From: Symbiodinium natans
Lineage: Eukaryota; Sar; Dinophyceae; Suessiales; Symbiodiniaceae
Direction: 5' to 3'
Assembly (NCBI GenBank): GCA_905221605.1
Contig: CAJNDS010000280.1
Coordinates: 364,392-428,391 of the forward strand
Length of the DNA: 64,000 bases
The first letter of the stretch is position 1, and every line of letters starts with the position of its first letter. Positions 19,612-31,557 of the stretch are shown here, piece by piece. The notes under the pieces were generated by a model that was not told the origin of the DNA, searched no databases, and worked only from the letters and a program-made list of their open reading frames with translations. The position numbers and the translations under genes were made by a program.

Positions 19612-19652
19612 TGGCGTGAAAAACCGAAAGTCCCTCTGGTACCTTTTCCCTT
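19612..19652 (+). repeat. Short direct repeat beside the copia element (left)
   Basis: GTGAAAAACCGAA, then AGTCCCTCTGG and ACCTTTTCC, recurs at 31973-32008 in the same orientation with two or three differences. The pair flanks the copia coding region on both sides, as short remnants of LTR sequence would. No longer LTR identity is visible. Confidence 0.6.
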
Positions 19653-19799
19653 GAAAGCACGAACCCTGACCTCTCACACAAGTGCGGACAACTCTCTCTT
19701 TTTCACAGTCAGAGCCACTTGAGCCAAAAGTCACGAAGTGCACAAACTAAACGAATTCTCTCTTGTGAGCTTAAACTCAGCTTCAGAACGAAGTTCCTA

Positions 19800-19995
19800 C
19801 ACACTGCACACTCACTTTAAATAGCGTATTGGGCAAAAACACACTCGTATGATTTCCTTGGAAATCAACGAGGCATAAACCATCGAGGATGGGATCACAC
19901 GGATTCCCAATCACTCCGAAGCAAAACAAACCTATACAAGCTGATCCAAAACATGACAAAAACATCACTGATCAGCCACAATCTTCCACCCCCCG
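19800..19995. repeat. Left arm of an inverted repeat spanning the copia element
   Basis: Reverse-complemented, this matches 32320-32465 closely. Shared words are GGAAGATTGTGG, GATCAGTGATGTTTTTG, TCATGTTTTGGATCAGCTTG, ATCCGTGTGATCCCATCC, TCGATGGTTTATGCCTCG, GCCCAATACGCTATT and TAAAGTGAGTGTGC. The left arm carries about 25 bp not in the right arm near 19835-19860. Confidence 0.85.
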
Positions 19996-20204
19996 CATTT
20001 TGCTGAGGGTTCATGTCAAAGATCTGAAGTCCAAGCCCAGCTCGGCACTTCAACACTAAGGGGATGCCCTGGCCACATTCCCTTGGTGCGTACTCGCCAC
20101 CAAACGAAACAAACAACACACCAGTCGATCTCTGACATCAAACTTAAAACTCATGCAAGATCCCACCATCAGGCAGGTTGTCCTGGGTCCACATCACTGG
20201 TAAC

Positions 20205-20330
20205 CCAAGAGTTCGTTGTCCAAACACGTGAAAAACGAATTAAACTTGCATCCACCTGCACTGGGGCAGGGTTGTCTTGGAACGAATCCAAGAGTTCGTG
20301 GTGACAAACACGTGAAAACGAATTAATGCA
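20205..20330 (+). repeat. Two-unit 80 bp tandem repeat
   Basis: CCAAGAGTTCGT, then AACACGTGAAAA and CGAATTAA, occurs at ~20207 and again at ~20287, each followed by TGCA. It lies just downstream of the copia reading frame on minus, possibly within its 3' LTR. Confidence 0.75.
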
Positions 20331-20725
20331 AGCTTCAGATGTTTCCCACTCAGCACTCGACCTTGTCGTGGTACTCCTCCTCAGTCTCGCATCTTCCAGG
20401 TCACCAAACTCACCAACTAGCATCGGCTAGCTGATCCTTCAGGAAAAGATTGGCTTCATAGTTTCGCTTCTTCCAGCGTACCATCAGCCAAAAACGTCTT
20501 CAGAGGTGGCAATCAGACGCCTTGCAGAAGGGGCTATAGAGTCCCTCGTTGAGTTTCATCATCATTTTGCCTCCTCTTTGCAAACTTCTCATGCACTGAA
20601 ACAAGGGCTCACACTAACCAGAAAAATCGCGGGCGCTCCATGGCGGCAACGCGGCCATGGCTTCCAAAAAATGGCTGCGGGTTTCACTCACCCACCCAAC
20701 CACTGAGATCACTTAGCATCTCAGT

Positions 20726-22699
20726 TCATTCTTCATCCTCTTCGCCCTTCTTCTCGCCAGCTCCAGTTGACTCCATCAACTTGGCGCGGCGCTCCTTGGC
20801 GGCTTCCTTCATCTCCGCCAACTCAGCCGTCCTCGTTTCCATCATCACCTCCTGCGAAGATCGGCTAGGCTCAGCTGGCGTCTCCGCAGGCCTCTCAGTT
20901 GGCTGGTCTCCAACCTTTCTCTTCTTCTCTTCCAACATCAGCTCCAAATCGGCAACACTAAAGCTTGCCTTCACACGCTCAGCAATCTGCGCGATAGCTG
21001 CTGCATCCAACTCAGATGGTACAACTGACACAGGCGAGCGAACCGCTTCGCCTTCCAGCTTTGCTCTCTTAGCAGCTTCTTCCTCGGCAGCTGACAGGTC
21101 GGCGATGCGCTTGCGCTTTCGCTCAGCTTCCTCGAACTCTCGGTCTTGCTGTTCCGCTGCAGCCTTGAGGATCCGCTTCAGGTCCTTTTCCTCCTTCTCG
21201 AGTTTCCCAACATTCTCACCCATGATCCCAAAGGCTTGCTGCCACATGTCGGCAGGCAACGTCAAGTTGAACCTCACCACATAGTCGGTCGGCAAGTGCC
21301 ACTTACACTTGCAGATCCACACAACACCGCTTCGAGTCTCACTCGCAACCACCTTCTTCCAGCTTGCCGCCCTCTGCGTGTCGGTGATCTCCTCTTTCTT
21401 TTTCTCCAGGTCCTCCAAGAATCCTGCAACAGACTCCATCACGGATCTGTAGTGGCTGTAGGCCACAAACGACCACTTGGGGACTGGTCTTTCCCTCAGC
21501 TCCGGCTCGTGAATCCGAAGTGTATCACACGACAACATCGAAATCACTCGCACTCGCTCCACCAGTTCCTTAAACACCAAGGATCCTTCCTTTGCACTTC
21601 TCTTCCAGCGCAACACCCATGGGGGATAATACGAGCTCTCAGCTTCATCCTCCATGATCCTCTCTGCTCCCAAAATGGGTAGCATGCACAACAGATCCAC
21701 CATCCGCAAGACTCCGAGGTCCTGGTGCTCACCCAGAAGCAAAACAGGGACTATCCCTTTTCTCTTCAAGTACCTCACGAAGCTCAACATCGCCAGGCCA
21801 CACGTTCCCGGCGGTACTTCCATGTACAGTCCTCCTTCATTCACTGCCATCTCCCAGATGATGGCCTTGCCACCAATCTGTCCACGGACATCCAAGATTC
21901 CGAAGATCTTCGTGGGTTTCTCCTGTAGCTCACACACCTCCTGGATGGGCTTCACCAGCTTCTCGTATGAGCTTTGATAGCGCAACATATCCTTGTCGGA
22001 TAGCGTGCCTACCACGTCCTTGAGCTCTAGCTCATCCACTGGAGTTCCGCGCCGGCAGATACTCCATGACACATCACCGAACCACTTCGGCGGCTCTGGA
22101 TCCGCCAGCTCCGGAAACACGTCGACCATCCGTTCAATCACCTTCGGCATGGCCTTGGGTTTCGGTGCAGCTTGGCCTGAGCCTCGGCTTTCACCTTTAT
22201 CACCCCTTTTTCCAGCAGCTCGGCGCTCCTTCTCTGCCTCTCGGAGATGGAATGCATGGCTTGCATCCGTGCCAGAGACTGTCACAGTCTGTTTGCACTT
22301 TTCGCACTTGGGCTTGCCACTTTCATCCCAGCTCAACCCGGCAGCATGCTCGGATCTGAACAACCATTTGCAAACCTTACACCAAAAGGGGCTTTTCATC
22401 TCAGCACCCTGCTCACCCTTCCTGCTGTCTTCAGCTGCCATTTTCCTGTCCTTCACCAAAGGTACAGGCTCCAGGCTAGGGCTAGCTTCCGTGGTGCTTG
22501 AACCAAAGCTTTTGCGGTTGGACCATAAATCCATTTCTTGAACCTCAGGGGAAGAGTCTTCACGAAGGGTTTCGGGACTTCTAAGGTGGAAATTTTCAAA
22601 AACTTCACCACACTTTTTCACACTTTTCAACGATCCAACTTGCTCCACACTGCATCCAGTTGCCTCGGCACACTGGCATGCCTGAACTCCAACCCTTGG
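20726..22699 (-). other. C-terminal extension of the copia polyprotein
   Basis: About 650 residues follow RNase H in the same frame without a stop. One Cys4-type motif (WCKVC...KCEKC) suggests zinc binding. The region around residues 700-1000 looks globular and enzyme-like, but I cannot name it. The last ~200 residues are Glu/Lys/Ala-rich helix. Proteolytic release as a separate product is possible. Confidence 0.75.
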
Positions 22700-24372
22700 T
22701 CGGATTCCACAGATCCTCCACACCTGCTGCACATCTTCACCAGGGTATATACCCATAGCTTGCTGGTGCTGACAGAATGTCACTTGACTCAAGCACTTTG
22801 TAAGAACGTCAGCGATCATTCCCGCTGTCGGGCACCAAATGACCTTCAAGGTCTGAGCTTCCTGTATCCGCTCCTGAAGATAGCAGACAGCGATGTCTAA
22901 GTGGCGAACTCGCCTACTCAACCCACGGTTTAGCAAAACCGCTCTCGCTGAGGAACTGTCAGTGTGCAATCGGATCGTGACATCTGACTCGGCCAACTGA
23001 CCGATCAAAGTCGCAAGTCCCTCACTCTCCTGTACCGCAGTCAAGATGGCTCTCAACTCGGCTTCACAAGAACTCAGCGATACACACCCTTGAACTCGAG
23101 AGATTCCCTTGATCAGGCATCCTCTATAAAAGATGGCTATGCCCGACACAGATCTTCGTCCTAACGACGCTTGGGGTGCCCAACTGGCATCCGCATACAC
23201 TTCCAGCTGCGCCGGCCCACTGTCCGGTACATTCCCATCAGGGCCAAAGTACTGCCATGCATGGTATTGTCCCTTTAGGAACCTAATCACTTGTCGCAAT
23301 GCTTGCTCAAAGCATGCTGTTGGCTTGGACTGTCCTTGCGAAAGAATGGACATCCACCTACTCAGGTCAGGTCTCGACTGACCCCACCATGCAATCCGGC
23401 CAAGTACTGCTCTGTACCTCGCAGCTGCAGTGTCACTCAACTCAGGATCCGAACCACTTGCTCTGCCCTTCTCGACCGTTTTCACGATGTCCGGAGGAGC
23501 AGTAACCACCTTCAGGTCCTTACAGAACTCTGTCTCGAACAGGGCATCTAAGTATGCCGGGGGCACTCGCATCCTGAGATGACTCCCTTGTCTCTCAATC
23601 TCTCGCCCCAAAAAGGTGATCTTTCCACCAGTGGAAGTGATTCGACCCGTTTCCTTGATCTTCAACTCTCCGTTCAGGGTGTCGGTCACCAACCGAATGG
23701 CATCTCTAGTGCCACACAGAATCAAATCGTCCACATAGCACAACATGAGGAATCTTTTCCCTCTCACAGTGCCCTCGAAGACGGAAGGTTCCGTTGGGCA
23801 TTGCTTCAACCCAACTTTCTTCACAACTGTCGCCAGCTTCAAGTTCCAAGCTTTGGCGGCAACTCTCAAACCATTCATGGCTTGATCCAGAATCATAAAC
23901 ACCGGGACATAATAGTCCTTGCAGGCGGAAACATCCTTGGGCAATTGGATAATCGCCTTCGATCCTTTCGGAAGGGGGGAATGCAAGAATGCAGTGCTAA
24001 CATCCAAAGTTGCGATATCCATAGCATCTACCGAAGCAATGGCCAAAAGCGTCCGTAACGCTTCTAAAGAAGGAGTCGTAGCACTCAGTCCTAAAGATGA
24101 TGCTGTGCTCCCCTTTGCGATGTCTTGCACCACACACCGAGCTCTCACAGCTTCCTTGCCATTCACCACCTTTGGGCCTATGACCCATCGGGTTGGGATG
24201 ATCTTTATCCCATGCTGACGAGCAAACTTCTGAGCCTCGTCTGCTCCAACCACTCTCCCTGCTTTGTGAGCAGTCATACTCTGCAGCTCAGTTCGCCGGC
24301 CTTCCACTGTTTTATCCACATCTAATGGACATCCATCTATCTCAGACAGAACACTCGTGGGTCTTGCCAGCC
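20726..24372 (-). CDS. Ty1/copia Pol 3' part: reverse transcriptase, RNase H and long C-terminal extension
   Basis: Numbering starts at the GTG at 24319; the native frame continues upstream to 24372 (WLARPTSVLSEIDGCPLDV). Reverse transcriptase: LDVSTAFL with D106 and the YVDD box at 195-198. RNase H: D377 (VYADASW), E419 (SSCEAEL), D454 (HTDSSSA) and H473 (RHLDIAV), all as in copia. Typical copia Pol ends soon after RNase H, near residue 535. This protein continues for about 650 residues. The extension has a CxxC pair of pairs (C647/C650 and C672/C675), a basic stretch, a globular part at ~715-1000 (including FGILDVRGQIGGKAIIWEMAV) and a charged Glu/Lys/Arg coiled-coil-like tail ending in acidic residues. 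Its function is unknown; a nucleic-acid-binding accessory domain is a guess. Confidence 0.9.
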
Positions 24373-24385
24373 AAACTTGGGATCC
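24373..24385. repeat. Target-site duplication, left copy
   Basis: AAACTTGGGATCC here and at 27207-27219 flank the inserted retroposon. On minus it encodes the residues GSQV of the copia polyprotein in the same frame at both places. Confidence 0.9.
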
Positions 24386-24520
24386 GTCTGCACGCTGCGA
24401 GGCGTAGCCACCCGAAGGGGCTGTGGGTTCAAGTGAAACAAAAGCTTACTAAAACTGTGGGGTGAAACTGCCGGTAAGTTCCCCCTCTCATTCCTTGTCC
24501 TCGGTTTTGACGTACCGCTA

Positions 24521-27041
24521 CCCTCAACCGAAGTGAGGCCGGAATGTCGTTTTGACCAAGTCGTTGCCATTGGCTTAAAGACTTTGGCCAAGGCAAATTG
24601 CCTGTATGCTTGCTCATTCTCTGTGTTGTCTATTCGGGAGGTGATCCATGCCCTCGTTCGTGGAGGCCGCTATCCCTCAACCGAATGGAGGTCATTCCTG
24701 TAGACCCAGATGCTCGTTCTACGAGTCTCGTTGCATGTCCTGAGTGCTTCCATCCACACCCCTCAACCGAAGTGAGGCCGGACATGTCTTCAAACCAGGT
24801 CATGGCCCAAGGCTTCATGGACTCTGGTTACGGTGGCTGCCTCTTGATGCACAGGGCATACTTCCTGTGGCTTTTGCCGGGAGGTGATCCATGCCCTCCG
24901 ATTCTCAGAGGCCGCTATCCCTCTACCGGCGGGGTGGTCAATCCCCATATACAGACCGTTCCGATGAGGCCCAATTCTGCACTTTCTTGTCATCTCACCT
25001 TGACGGATCCATGCCCTCGATTCACACATCTCCAACACGAGCCAAGCAGGAGGAACAGGTGAAGTACCTGCCCAAACATACCCCTTTTTAGGCTGGAGGA
25101 CGCTAAGCGACCGAAATCGCCGCTACGCACCGGTGACCCCACGCCACACACCTTCAACAGGTGGCCGGTACAGGCGCCTGACAGGGGGCCGGGCAAGGTG
25201 CCGACTACCAGGTCAAACCCACCCTGCCTGTGAGGATATTATGTACGAGGCCGCTATCCATTGTGAGACTTGACATTCTCCAATCCAGCCGTAGCCATTG
25301 TTCAAGACTTTCGGCTGGCTCTCTTGTTTGCCACCAAAACTCCATACTCTCACTTGGGAGTCGATTACCCTCAACCGAAGTGAGGCCCACTCTGCAACCA
25401 CGGGTAGCTGCATGCTTGGTCCTTGTGGGCATTTCTGAAAGCAGTGACAACGAATCCTTCACGGAGTACGTCCCGGCTAATCCAGGGTTCTCAGCAGCTC
25501 CGGTGTTCTCGCACTTACTAACCGTGCCTTGCTGTTCTCCCCAGAATCGCCCTGGCTTTCTCGCACTTACTCACCAGTCGACGTATTCCTCACCACAAAG
25601 TTCACTGCCATTTGGACTCGAGGCTTCTCCAGTGCAATGCTGGTACCTGCTCTTTGCTGGCCTCCATGCCTGGCCAGTTTCCTTTATCCATATTCTGGAG
25701 TTTGCTCTTTCCATATCTCACATTCCCTCAGACCTAAGTCGAGGCCGAATGATTGCTTTGTGTGATTGAGCACTGCTGGGCTGCGGTTGTCTTCTATCAA
25801 TTGCTCCGACACACCGGCACCGCGGAGTCTATGCTTCAAGCTCTTGACCGCTTTGCACCCAGTAGCATCAGCCGTCCAAGCTGCATGCAGTGCTTCCAGA
25901 GTCTCCCAGACTCAATTCCGGCAGACCATTCATGCTAGTGCCCGGCCTGCCCATTCCATGTCATGCTCGCAATTATCAGTCCCTCTTGTGCCCATGCGGC
26001 ATCTTTTCCAGGAACTGCTTGCCATCATTCTTCCCTCAGCTGAAGCGAGGCCGGAACATCATGCACCGTTCTCATCAGCGAGGCGTTTTCGCAACCCTAC
26101 TGTTGTTCCCTCAGCCGTGGCGAGGCCGAACCATCCATTCCCTCAGCCCGGCGAGGCCGAACCTTTGCTCCAGCATAGCGAGGCCGAAACTGCCCTTGCA
26201 TAGCCTCACATGGCATCTCCGCTGGTTTCACGGTTCTTAAAGCATTGTTCTGCGAGGGTATGTTGACCACCCTCATTCCGGCAAGCTAAGCCTGCATTCG
26301 GGTTTGCCCTCACATGGCCCTTATTGGCGAGGCTGTGCTCGCAATTCAATCCACTTCCACTTGCCTGGTTACTGGCCGGTGACATTCCATCACCTCAAAG
26401 GAGCATCCATTCCTCATCATCTTCCGACAAGGCCAGCATCCTTCTCGACACATCAGGGCCATACACCATTATCACCAGCCTTCCCAGGTATCTGATTACA
26501 CGTCCGCTGCCATCAATCATCAGGGATGGGTCTGTGGGATCGACAATTCCCACAGCTGCCCCAGGCTGTGTTGCCTCTCCTGGTGCGACGGACATAGTGG
26601 ATACGATATGACTGCGACAGTTCCAGGAAGAGCCCTTCACGACGCCCCTGGTGTGACCATGCAAATACACAGCATGCAATTGCCGGCATGGTCCGTCGCT
26701 CTCCGTCTGCCTTGCAGCAAGTCTCTTTGGCGTGTGGCACACTGTCCAGGGCACAGTGGACGGCCACTCTGGTCGCCGATAGCTCACGAGCGGAAATCTG
26801 CGGTTGAGACGGGGCCCTGTTCCAACAAAGGAAGTTAAGGCCTCGGAACCCTCTTCGCTCGCACAGGTCTGCTATCTTCTTGCACCTCAGTTCCAGGAGG
26901 TGTTTCCCTCAACCGTGGTGAGGCCGAACTTTGTTGTCCCTCCGAGCGGGGCCGAAGACTTTCCACAATCCTCAGCTTAGGCGAGGCCGACAACACCCTC
27001 AGCAGCGAGGTCGAAAGTTCCCTCAGCACTCGGCGAGGCCG
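24521..27041 (+). repeat. Dispersed CCCTCA-N-GAGGCCGAA hairpin motif, about 14 copies
   Basis: Copies start near 24521, 24674, 24760, 24916, 25367, 25733, 26033, 26108, 26140, 26170, 26906, 26938, 26970, 26996 and 27019. The fullest form is CCCTCAACCGAAGTGAGGCC, in which CCTCA pairs with TGAGG around a 7 nt loop. Later copies change the loop while mostly keeping CCTC and GAGG (for example CCTCAGCTGAAGCGAGG). A few are half sites. All lie on plus within the inserted retroposon. Confidence 0.85.
24640..24935 (+). repeat. 245 bp two-unit repeat inside the retroposon
   Basis: GGAGGTGATCCATGCCCTC, followed about 20 bp later by GAGGCCGCTATCCCTC, occurs at 24640-24690 and 24887-24930. A fragment (GGATCCATGCCCTCGATTC) occurs near 25006. 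Confidence 0.75.
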
Positions 27042-27206
27042 TACACAGGCAGCTATGTGGCTGGCAGAACTACCGAGCAAACACAGTGGTTTCGGTTTGA
27101 GTCCTGTTGGAGCCCACCCTTAGGTACAGTCTCCAGGCCACCGATCCTCTCTCTACCTGCGCACCCCACCGGGGTTGAGCCGAGACTTGAGCCAAAAAAA
27201 AAAAAA

Positions 27207-27219
27207 AAACTTGGGATCC
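27207..27219. repeat. Target-site duplication, right copy
   Basis: AAACTTGGGATCC, identical to 24373-24385, directly follows the A run of the inserted retroposon. Confidence 0.9.
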
Positions 27220-30200
27220 ACACACCTTCATGGACTCCGGGAAAGTGCTATTCTTGTTGAGCAGAATCGAATTGGTCACATGTACCAACTTCGGACTCTC
27301 GTCACTGCTTACCATTTTAATAGGACCTTGAGGCACATCGAGTCTTGGGTCTAAATAAATACGATTGATCAGCCGGGGAACTCGATTGGACTCATCTGGA
27401 ACTGAGTTCACATCTGAAGTTAAACTCTCTAAACGCCGGGGAACTCGACTGGACTCATTTGGAACTGAATCCACATCCATTTGAGGTTTTTCTTCCTCCA
27501 TTGGGATCGCTTCATCCTCAGCGGGAGTTTCTCCTTCGAAGTATCCAGGTTCCATTGCCTCATCTGGAATCCCTTGGTAAGGCAAACTTGGATCCTCAAA
27601 ATCCTCCATGTCAACATCCACAACTTCTGTCGCAGGTGTTGGGACGCTTTGCTTCTCCTCCAACTTGGGATCTGGTCGACTCTCATAGGTGATCTTCGGG
27701 CGTTTCAGGAGTGAAGGCTCACTTCCAGACTCCATCACCCCCGCATCCTTTGAGCTTCTCTGGTCCATTTTTGGAGTTTCCTCTGTTGGTTCTTTCGATT
27801 CCAACCGTTGTCGTTGAGCTTTCAACCAATCATCATACCGTTTTCGGCATTCAGCATTGTGGTTGGCTTTTCCTCTTTTTGGACCACACGCAGGACAGTT
27901 CGCTGTGCCACCATGTTCCTTCACCCATGCAGCTGGAGGTCCAACTTTGCTCATGTCGGTGGTCGGTCCCTCAGACACTCGGCCCTCAAAGGCCTTGTCC
28001 GCTTCACCTTCAATCCGATCGGGCACACCATCCTCTTTCTCCTTCAGAATCGGGGGAGCCAATGTATCCGATGGATCATGCTCCTTGAGCAAATGTTGAC
28101 AATGCTCCAACCCAATCTTCAACGGAACGATGTGCTTGATGGACTTTGCTCGAAAGTGTTTTGGACAACCATCCACCATGGCACTCACAACATGAGTCAA
28201 GCCACCAACTTCAGGGTACACATAGGCTGCTTCCACAAACCGGGAGAGCGCCGTGGTTTTCATCGAATCCGGTAGCTCAGCCAGAACTGTAGCACCTATC
28301 AACGACGATCCACACTCATGGAGGGATCTCTGTAGTACCAACTCCTGGGGTGATTTCTTCCCATCAAAGGCAGCTGCATGGTGATTGTGCATTGCAGCAC
28401 AGTAAATCAGACCAAACTCAAACGCTCGAGGACTTCTTTTCAAGTCAAAGCCCTGCGCTCGTAGATCCAACCTCACCGTGCTGAACAACTCCTTGAGTGT
28501 TCTCACTGCCCTTTCCACACCACCAACCGCTTCATGTCCCTGCGGAGGTGCTCTTTGGGTCACAATCCTAATCCCCAGATTGGCTCTCTTGATGAGGGCG
28601 CTCACCGCTGTCTCGCTGTCTGTCCTCAACAGTACAGCAGACCCTGCAATGTCCAGTCCGAAAGCATTCATCCAATAACGAATCCAGCTGGAGGTATTGT
28701 CAGCATTGGTCCCTACCAACAGACATCCAATCATTCTGGTTGACATTTCAGTCATGACCAGTACTTTCATGTTGGGAGCCGTCGGCTGGTCTTTCGCAAA
28801 AGTACCAGTTACCAGGTTGATGAAGCAGAAATCTGCTTGCAACGCCACGGGTCGGTCTTGAGCATCCTTGGTCCGACGATGCTGGGTTGTTCCTCTTGTC
28901 ATCCGACAATGAGGACATTCGGACGAAAAAGGAATGTGGCCTCGCATCCGATGCAGCTCCATTTCTTCTTGCTTTTTCTTGGTCATTGACTGCACTGACT
29001 GCATCTGATCAACCTCCATCGGTCGTTGGCCATCATCCACATCCATGGGTCGAACCTCAGTTCTTCCAAAGGTTACTTTCTTTCGCTTTCCAGCATCACC
29101 TTGCAGGTAGATCCAAGGACATCCAGCCCAGGATACTCCATATCCCATGACTCCTTTCTTCTCGTGTCGCAGCGAAATCTCTCTTCGAGTGAACTTCACT
29201 TCCCAACCAGTATTCACCATCTGCTCGGTGCTCAAGATGTTGTGAGCCACATCTGCTACAACTCCAGTCACACACACCGATGTCAAACCAAGATACTGCT
29301 TTCCTTCATACATAGGCAGCAAGGCTCGGATGCGAACTCGCTCGAAGACATTCACCGGGGTATCGTTGGCTGCTGAGTACCTCTCATTAGGTCCCAACGC
29401 CTTCCGATCCAAGATCTGGAACTCATCCAAGTATCTTTTCGCAATCACAGTCACCGATGCTCCTGAGTCAATCAACCACCATTTGCTTGCATCATCCTTT
29501 TCCATGCTTTTGACTTGATTCATCGGAGGTTTCATCAAAGACCGAACTGACTTAGATGGCAACATCTGAGATAAATCGGTAGAGATCCGATGCTCCAACT
29601 CGGCAATCCGGACTCTCGTCTCAACTTCCCATGACCAATCTATCTCATCAGTACTCCGGGGAATCCACTCTTTTCTCACTTCATCGAGCAATCCTTCCAG
29701 AGGTTGCAACACAGATTCCACTCGGGCCTCTGACTCAGGTTCATTCCATTCACCTCCAGTTAGCTGGTAGTCACTCGACTCACCCTCTTGGGAGACTTCA
29801 GCAACTGTCTTCCCCTTTCCTTTGCCTTTTCCTTTGGGCTTTCCCTTTTCGGGCTTCTTCTTGGGATCTCCTTTTGCCTTGGCTTTCGCCTTAGCATTGG
29901 GGGAATTGGGCTTCTTGCCTGAATCTCCCTCCTTATACCAGCAATCGCGGGCATAATGTCCCTTTCCACCACACACATAGCACTCCACATCCTTCTTGTT
30001 CTGGCTTGAAGCTCGTTTGCCAGCACCTTTGCTTGATTCGCGCTTGCCTTTCTGTTCCTTTCCTTTGCCTTTTGGTTTTCCTTCGTTGCCCTTTCCCTCA
30101 TTGGGATCTCGAAAAGGTTGAAGCTTCGTGCCAGGGGCTTCTGACCACACCCTTTGTTGCACCTCAAACTTCAGAGCAACTCTTTTCAGATCTTCAAACG

Positions 30201-31557
30201 ATTCACTATCGCCATGCAACAAGCAATGGCTTCTACACCGATCTGGCAAACTGCGCAGCAAAACCATAACCGAATCCGCTTCTTGGATCTGCAAACCACC
30301 AGCATGCACATCGGGATCAAGACTATTGAGCAGCTTGGTGTACTTGTTCAACTCATGCTCAATCTTTCGAATGATCTCCGGAATACTGGGTGCTTTCACG
30401 GTTTGATTCACCAGCTGCGACCGAAAGAACAGGCATTCAGCTCGCGACTTCAGGCAAAACTCCTTCGCCAGCAATCTCAAAGCCACAAAACCAGATTGTT
30501 GATAAGTGCTCTCACTTTCAACATATGTCTGCAAAATCAGAGAACTCTTCTCATGATTTGCAAAAGTCTGTCGCAGGATGTGCATCAGCCTCGTCGACCT
30601 CTTCTGTTGCTCCACAGTAAGTCGATCCTGTTTCAGCCGAGACTCTTCTTGAGTCTTCACCGCATGCATGAGCTCATTGGGAAACACTTCTGAACCCAAA
30701 CCAACCCAACTGGTCAGCTTCTCCATCCAGGTCAAGAATCCAAGAGCTTCAGAGATGCGATCCTTCCAAGACGAAAAGTCAATGGTCGGCAAACTGGGCA
30801 ACCATTTGTCCGATCGAGCAAACACATCCCTTTCCCTTTCTTGCTCCAGAGGTGGAGGTCTCAGTGGGGGACTTGGGCTCGCCATCCGAAAAAGCTGGGT
30901 CCCCTTCGCAGGAGTACCCACTGGCGATGCACCTTGACATCCCGAAGAAGAACTGGGCATGTTCTCAGGAACACCATCCTGAGGTAAGGGGGGATTCACC
31001 TGTTGCTGTTGCTGTGGCTGCTGTTGCTGATGCTGCTGTATCATCCACTGCTGATGCTGCTGCTGTTGCTGCACCATGGACGAAGTCATCGTTTGCATAA
31101 ACTGCTGTTGCTGCACAACCAGTTGCTGCATCATGCTTTCCAATTCTCGCACTTGTCTCGTCAACCCTTGCACGTCGGGTGATGTTTGTGATGGTGTCAC
31201 CACAGGTTGAGGAGGTCCAGTGGATAGTCCTGGTGGTAACGAAGGACTTCCTACCGCTTGCTGAGGCAAACCAGGGGGAAACGAAGGGCCTCCCATTGTC
31301 TGTTGGGGTGCTCCAGTAGCTACCCCATGAGGGCTTCTGGCGGGAGTTCGACCTCTGGGCACTGGGCCATACACAGGTTGGCTTCCTTGTGCCAAACCTT
31401 GCACCCACAGTGGGTTGGGATTTCCCAAACCCGGAAAAGGGTCTACCCTTCGCCTTGTCTCAGCATCCATGATGGGCACAGAGCTTCCACGCTCTCGTCC
31501 ACCTCTTGGACTCCTCACATGAGCTCCACTGGTATGTCGTGGGGATGTATTCAACAT
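27207..31557 (-). CDS. Ty1/copia Gag, protease and integrase part of the polyprotein
   Basis: The ATG is at 31557. Residues 140-190 are Gln-rich. A Gag-like helical region spans 260-470. A CCHC zinc knuckle (C526, C529, H534, C539) sits between Lys/Gly-rich basic tracts. The aspartic protease motif is DSGAS at 697-701. The integrase zinc site is H869, H874, C881, C884, and the catalytic triad is D909 (LQADF), D980 (LLRTDSE) and E1015 (GGVERAV), a D-34-E spacing. After integrase comes an acidic linker with CPAC. The native frame reaches GSQV at 27207. Beyond it the open frame reads through the poly(T) side of the insertion (Phe run) to a stop near 27070; those last ~45 residues are not element sequence. 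The product would package, process and integrate the element's cDNA. Confidence 0.92.

Larger units (their letters stand above)
24386..27206 (+). mobile_element. 2.8 kb poly(A) retroposon inserted in the copia polyprotein
   Basis: The insert begins GTCTGCACGCTGCG and ends on plus with GACTTGAGCC followed by A(16) at 27194-27209, the last three of which belong to the target-site copy. A 13 bp direct repeat and a terminal A run are hallmarks of LINE-type target-primed insertion. No frame longer than ~180 codons is present and no reverse transcriptase is seen, so it is non-autonomous, or a reverse-transcribed non-coding RNA. It carries at least fourteen copies of a short hairpin motif (CCTC...GAGGCC) and a ~245 bp internal repeat (GTGATCCATGCCCTC at 24645 and 24885). 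Confidence 0.85.
20726..31557 (-). mobile_element. Ty1/copia retrotransposon, split by a nested retroposon
   Basis: One polyprotein runs on minus in Ty1/copia order: Gag with zinc knuckle, protease, integrase, reverse transcriptase, RNase H, then a long extra C-terminal region. The only break in the frame is the insertion at 24386-27206. The host frame is the same on both sides, and the two halves join at the residues GSQV when one target-site copy and the insert are removed. No stop or frameshift was found elsewhere, so the element was probably recently active. LTRs are not clearly recognisable; only short direct repeats at 19612 and 31973 flank it. Confidence 0.9.

Noticed and set aside
27183-27194. 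CTTGAGCC before the A run, resembling the reverse complement of the dinoflagellate spliced-leader end
   Set aside because: Only 8-12 bases match and the A run supplies the rest; the remainder of the leader is missing. A similar chance match occurs at 19720.
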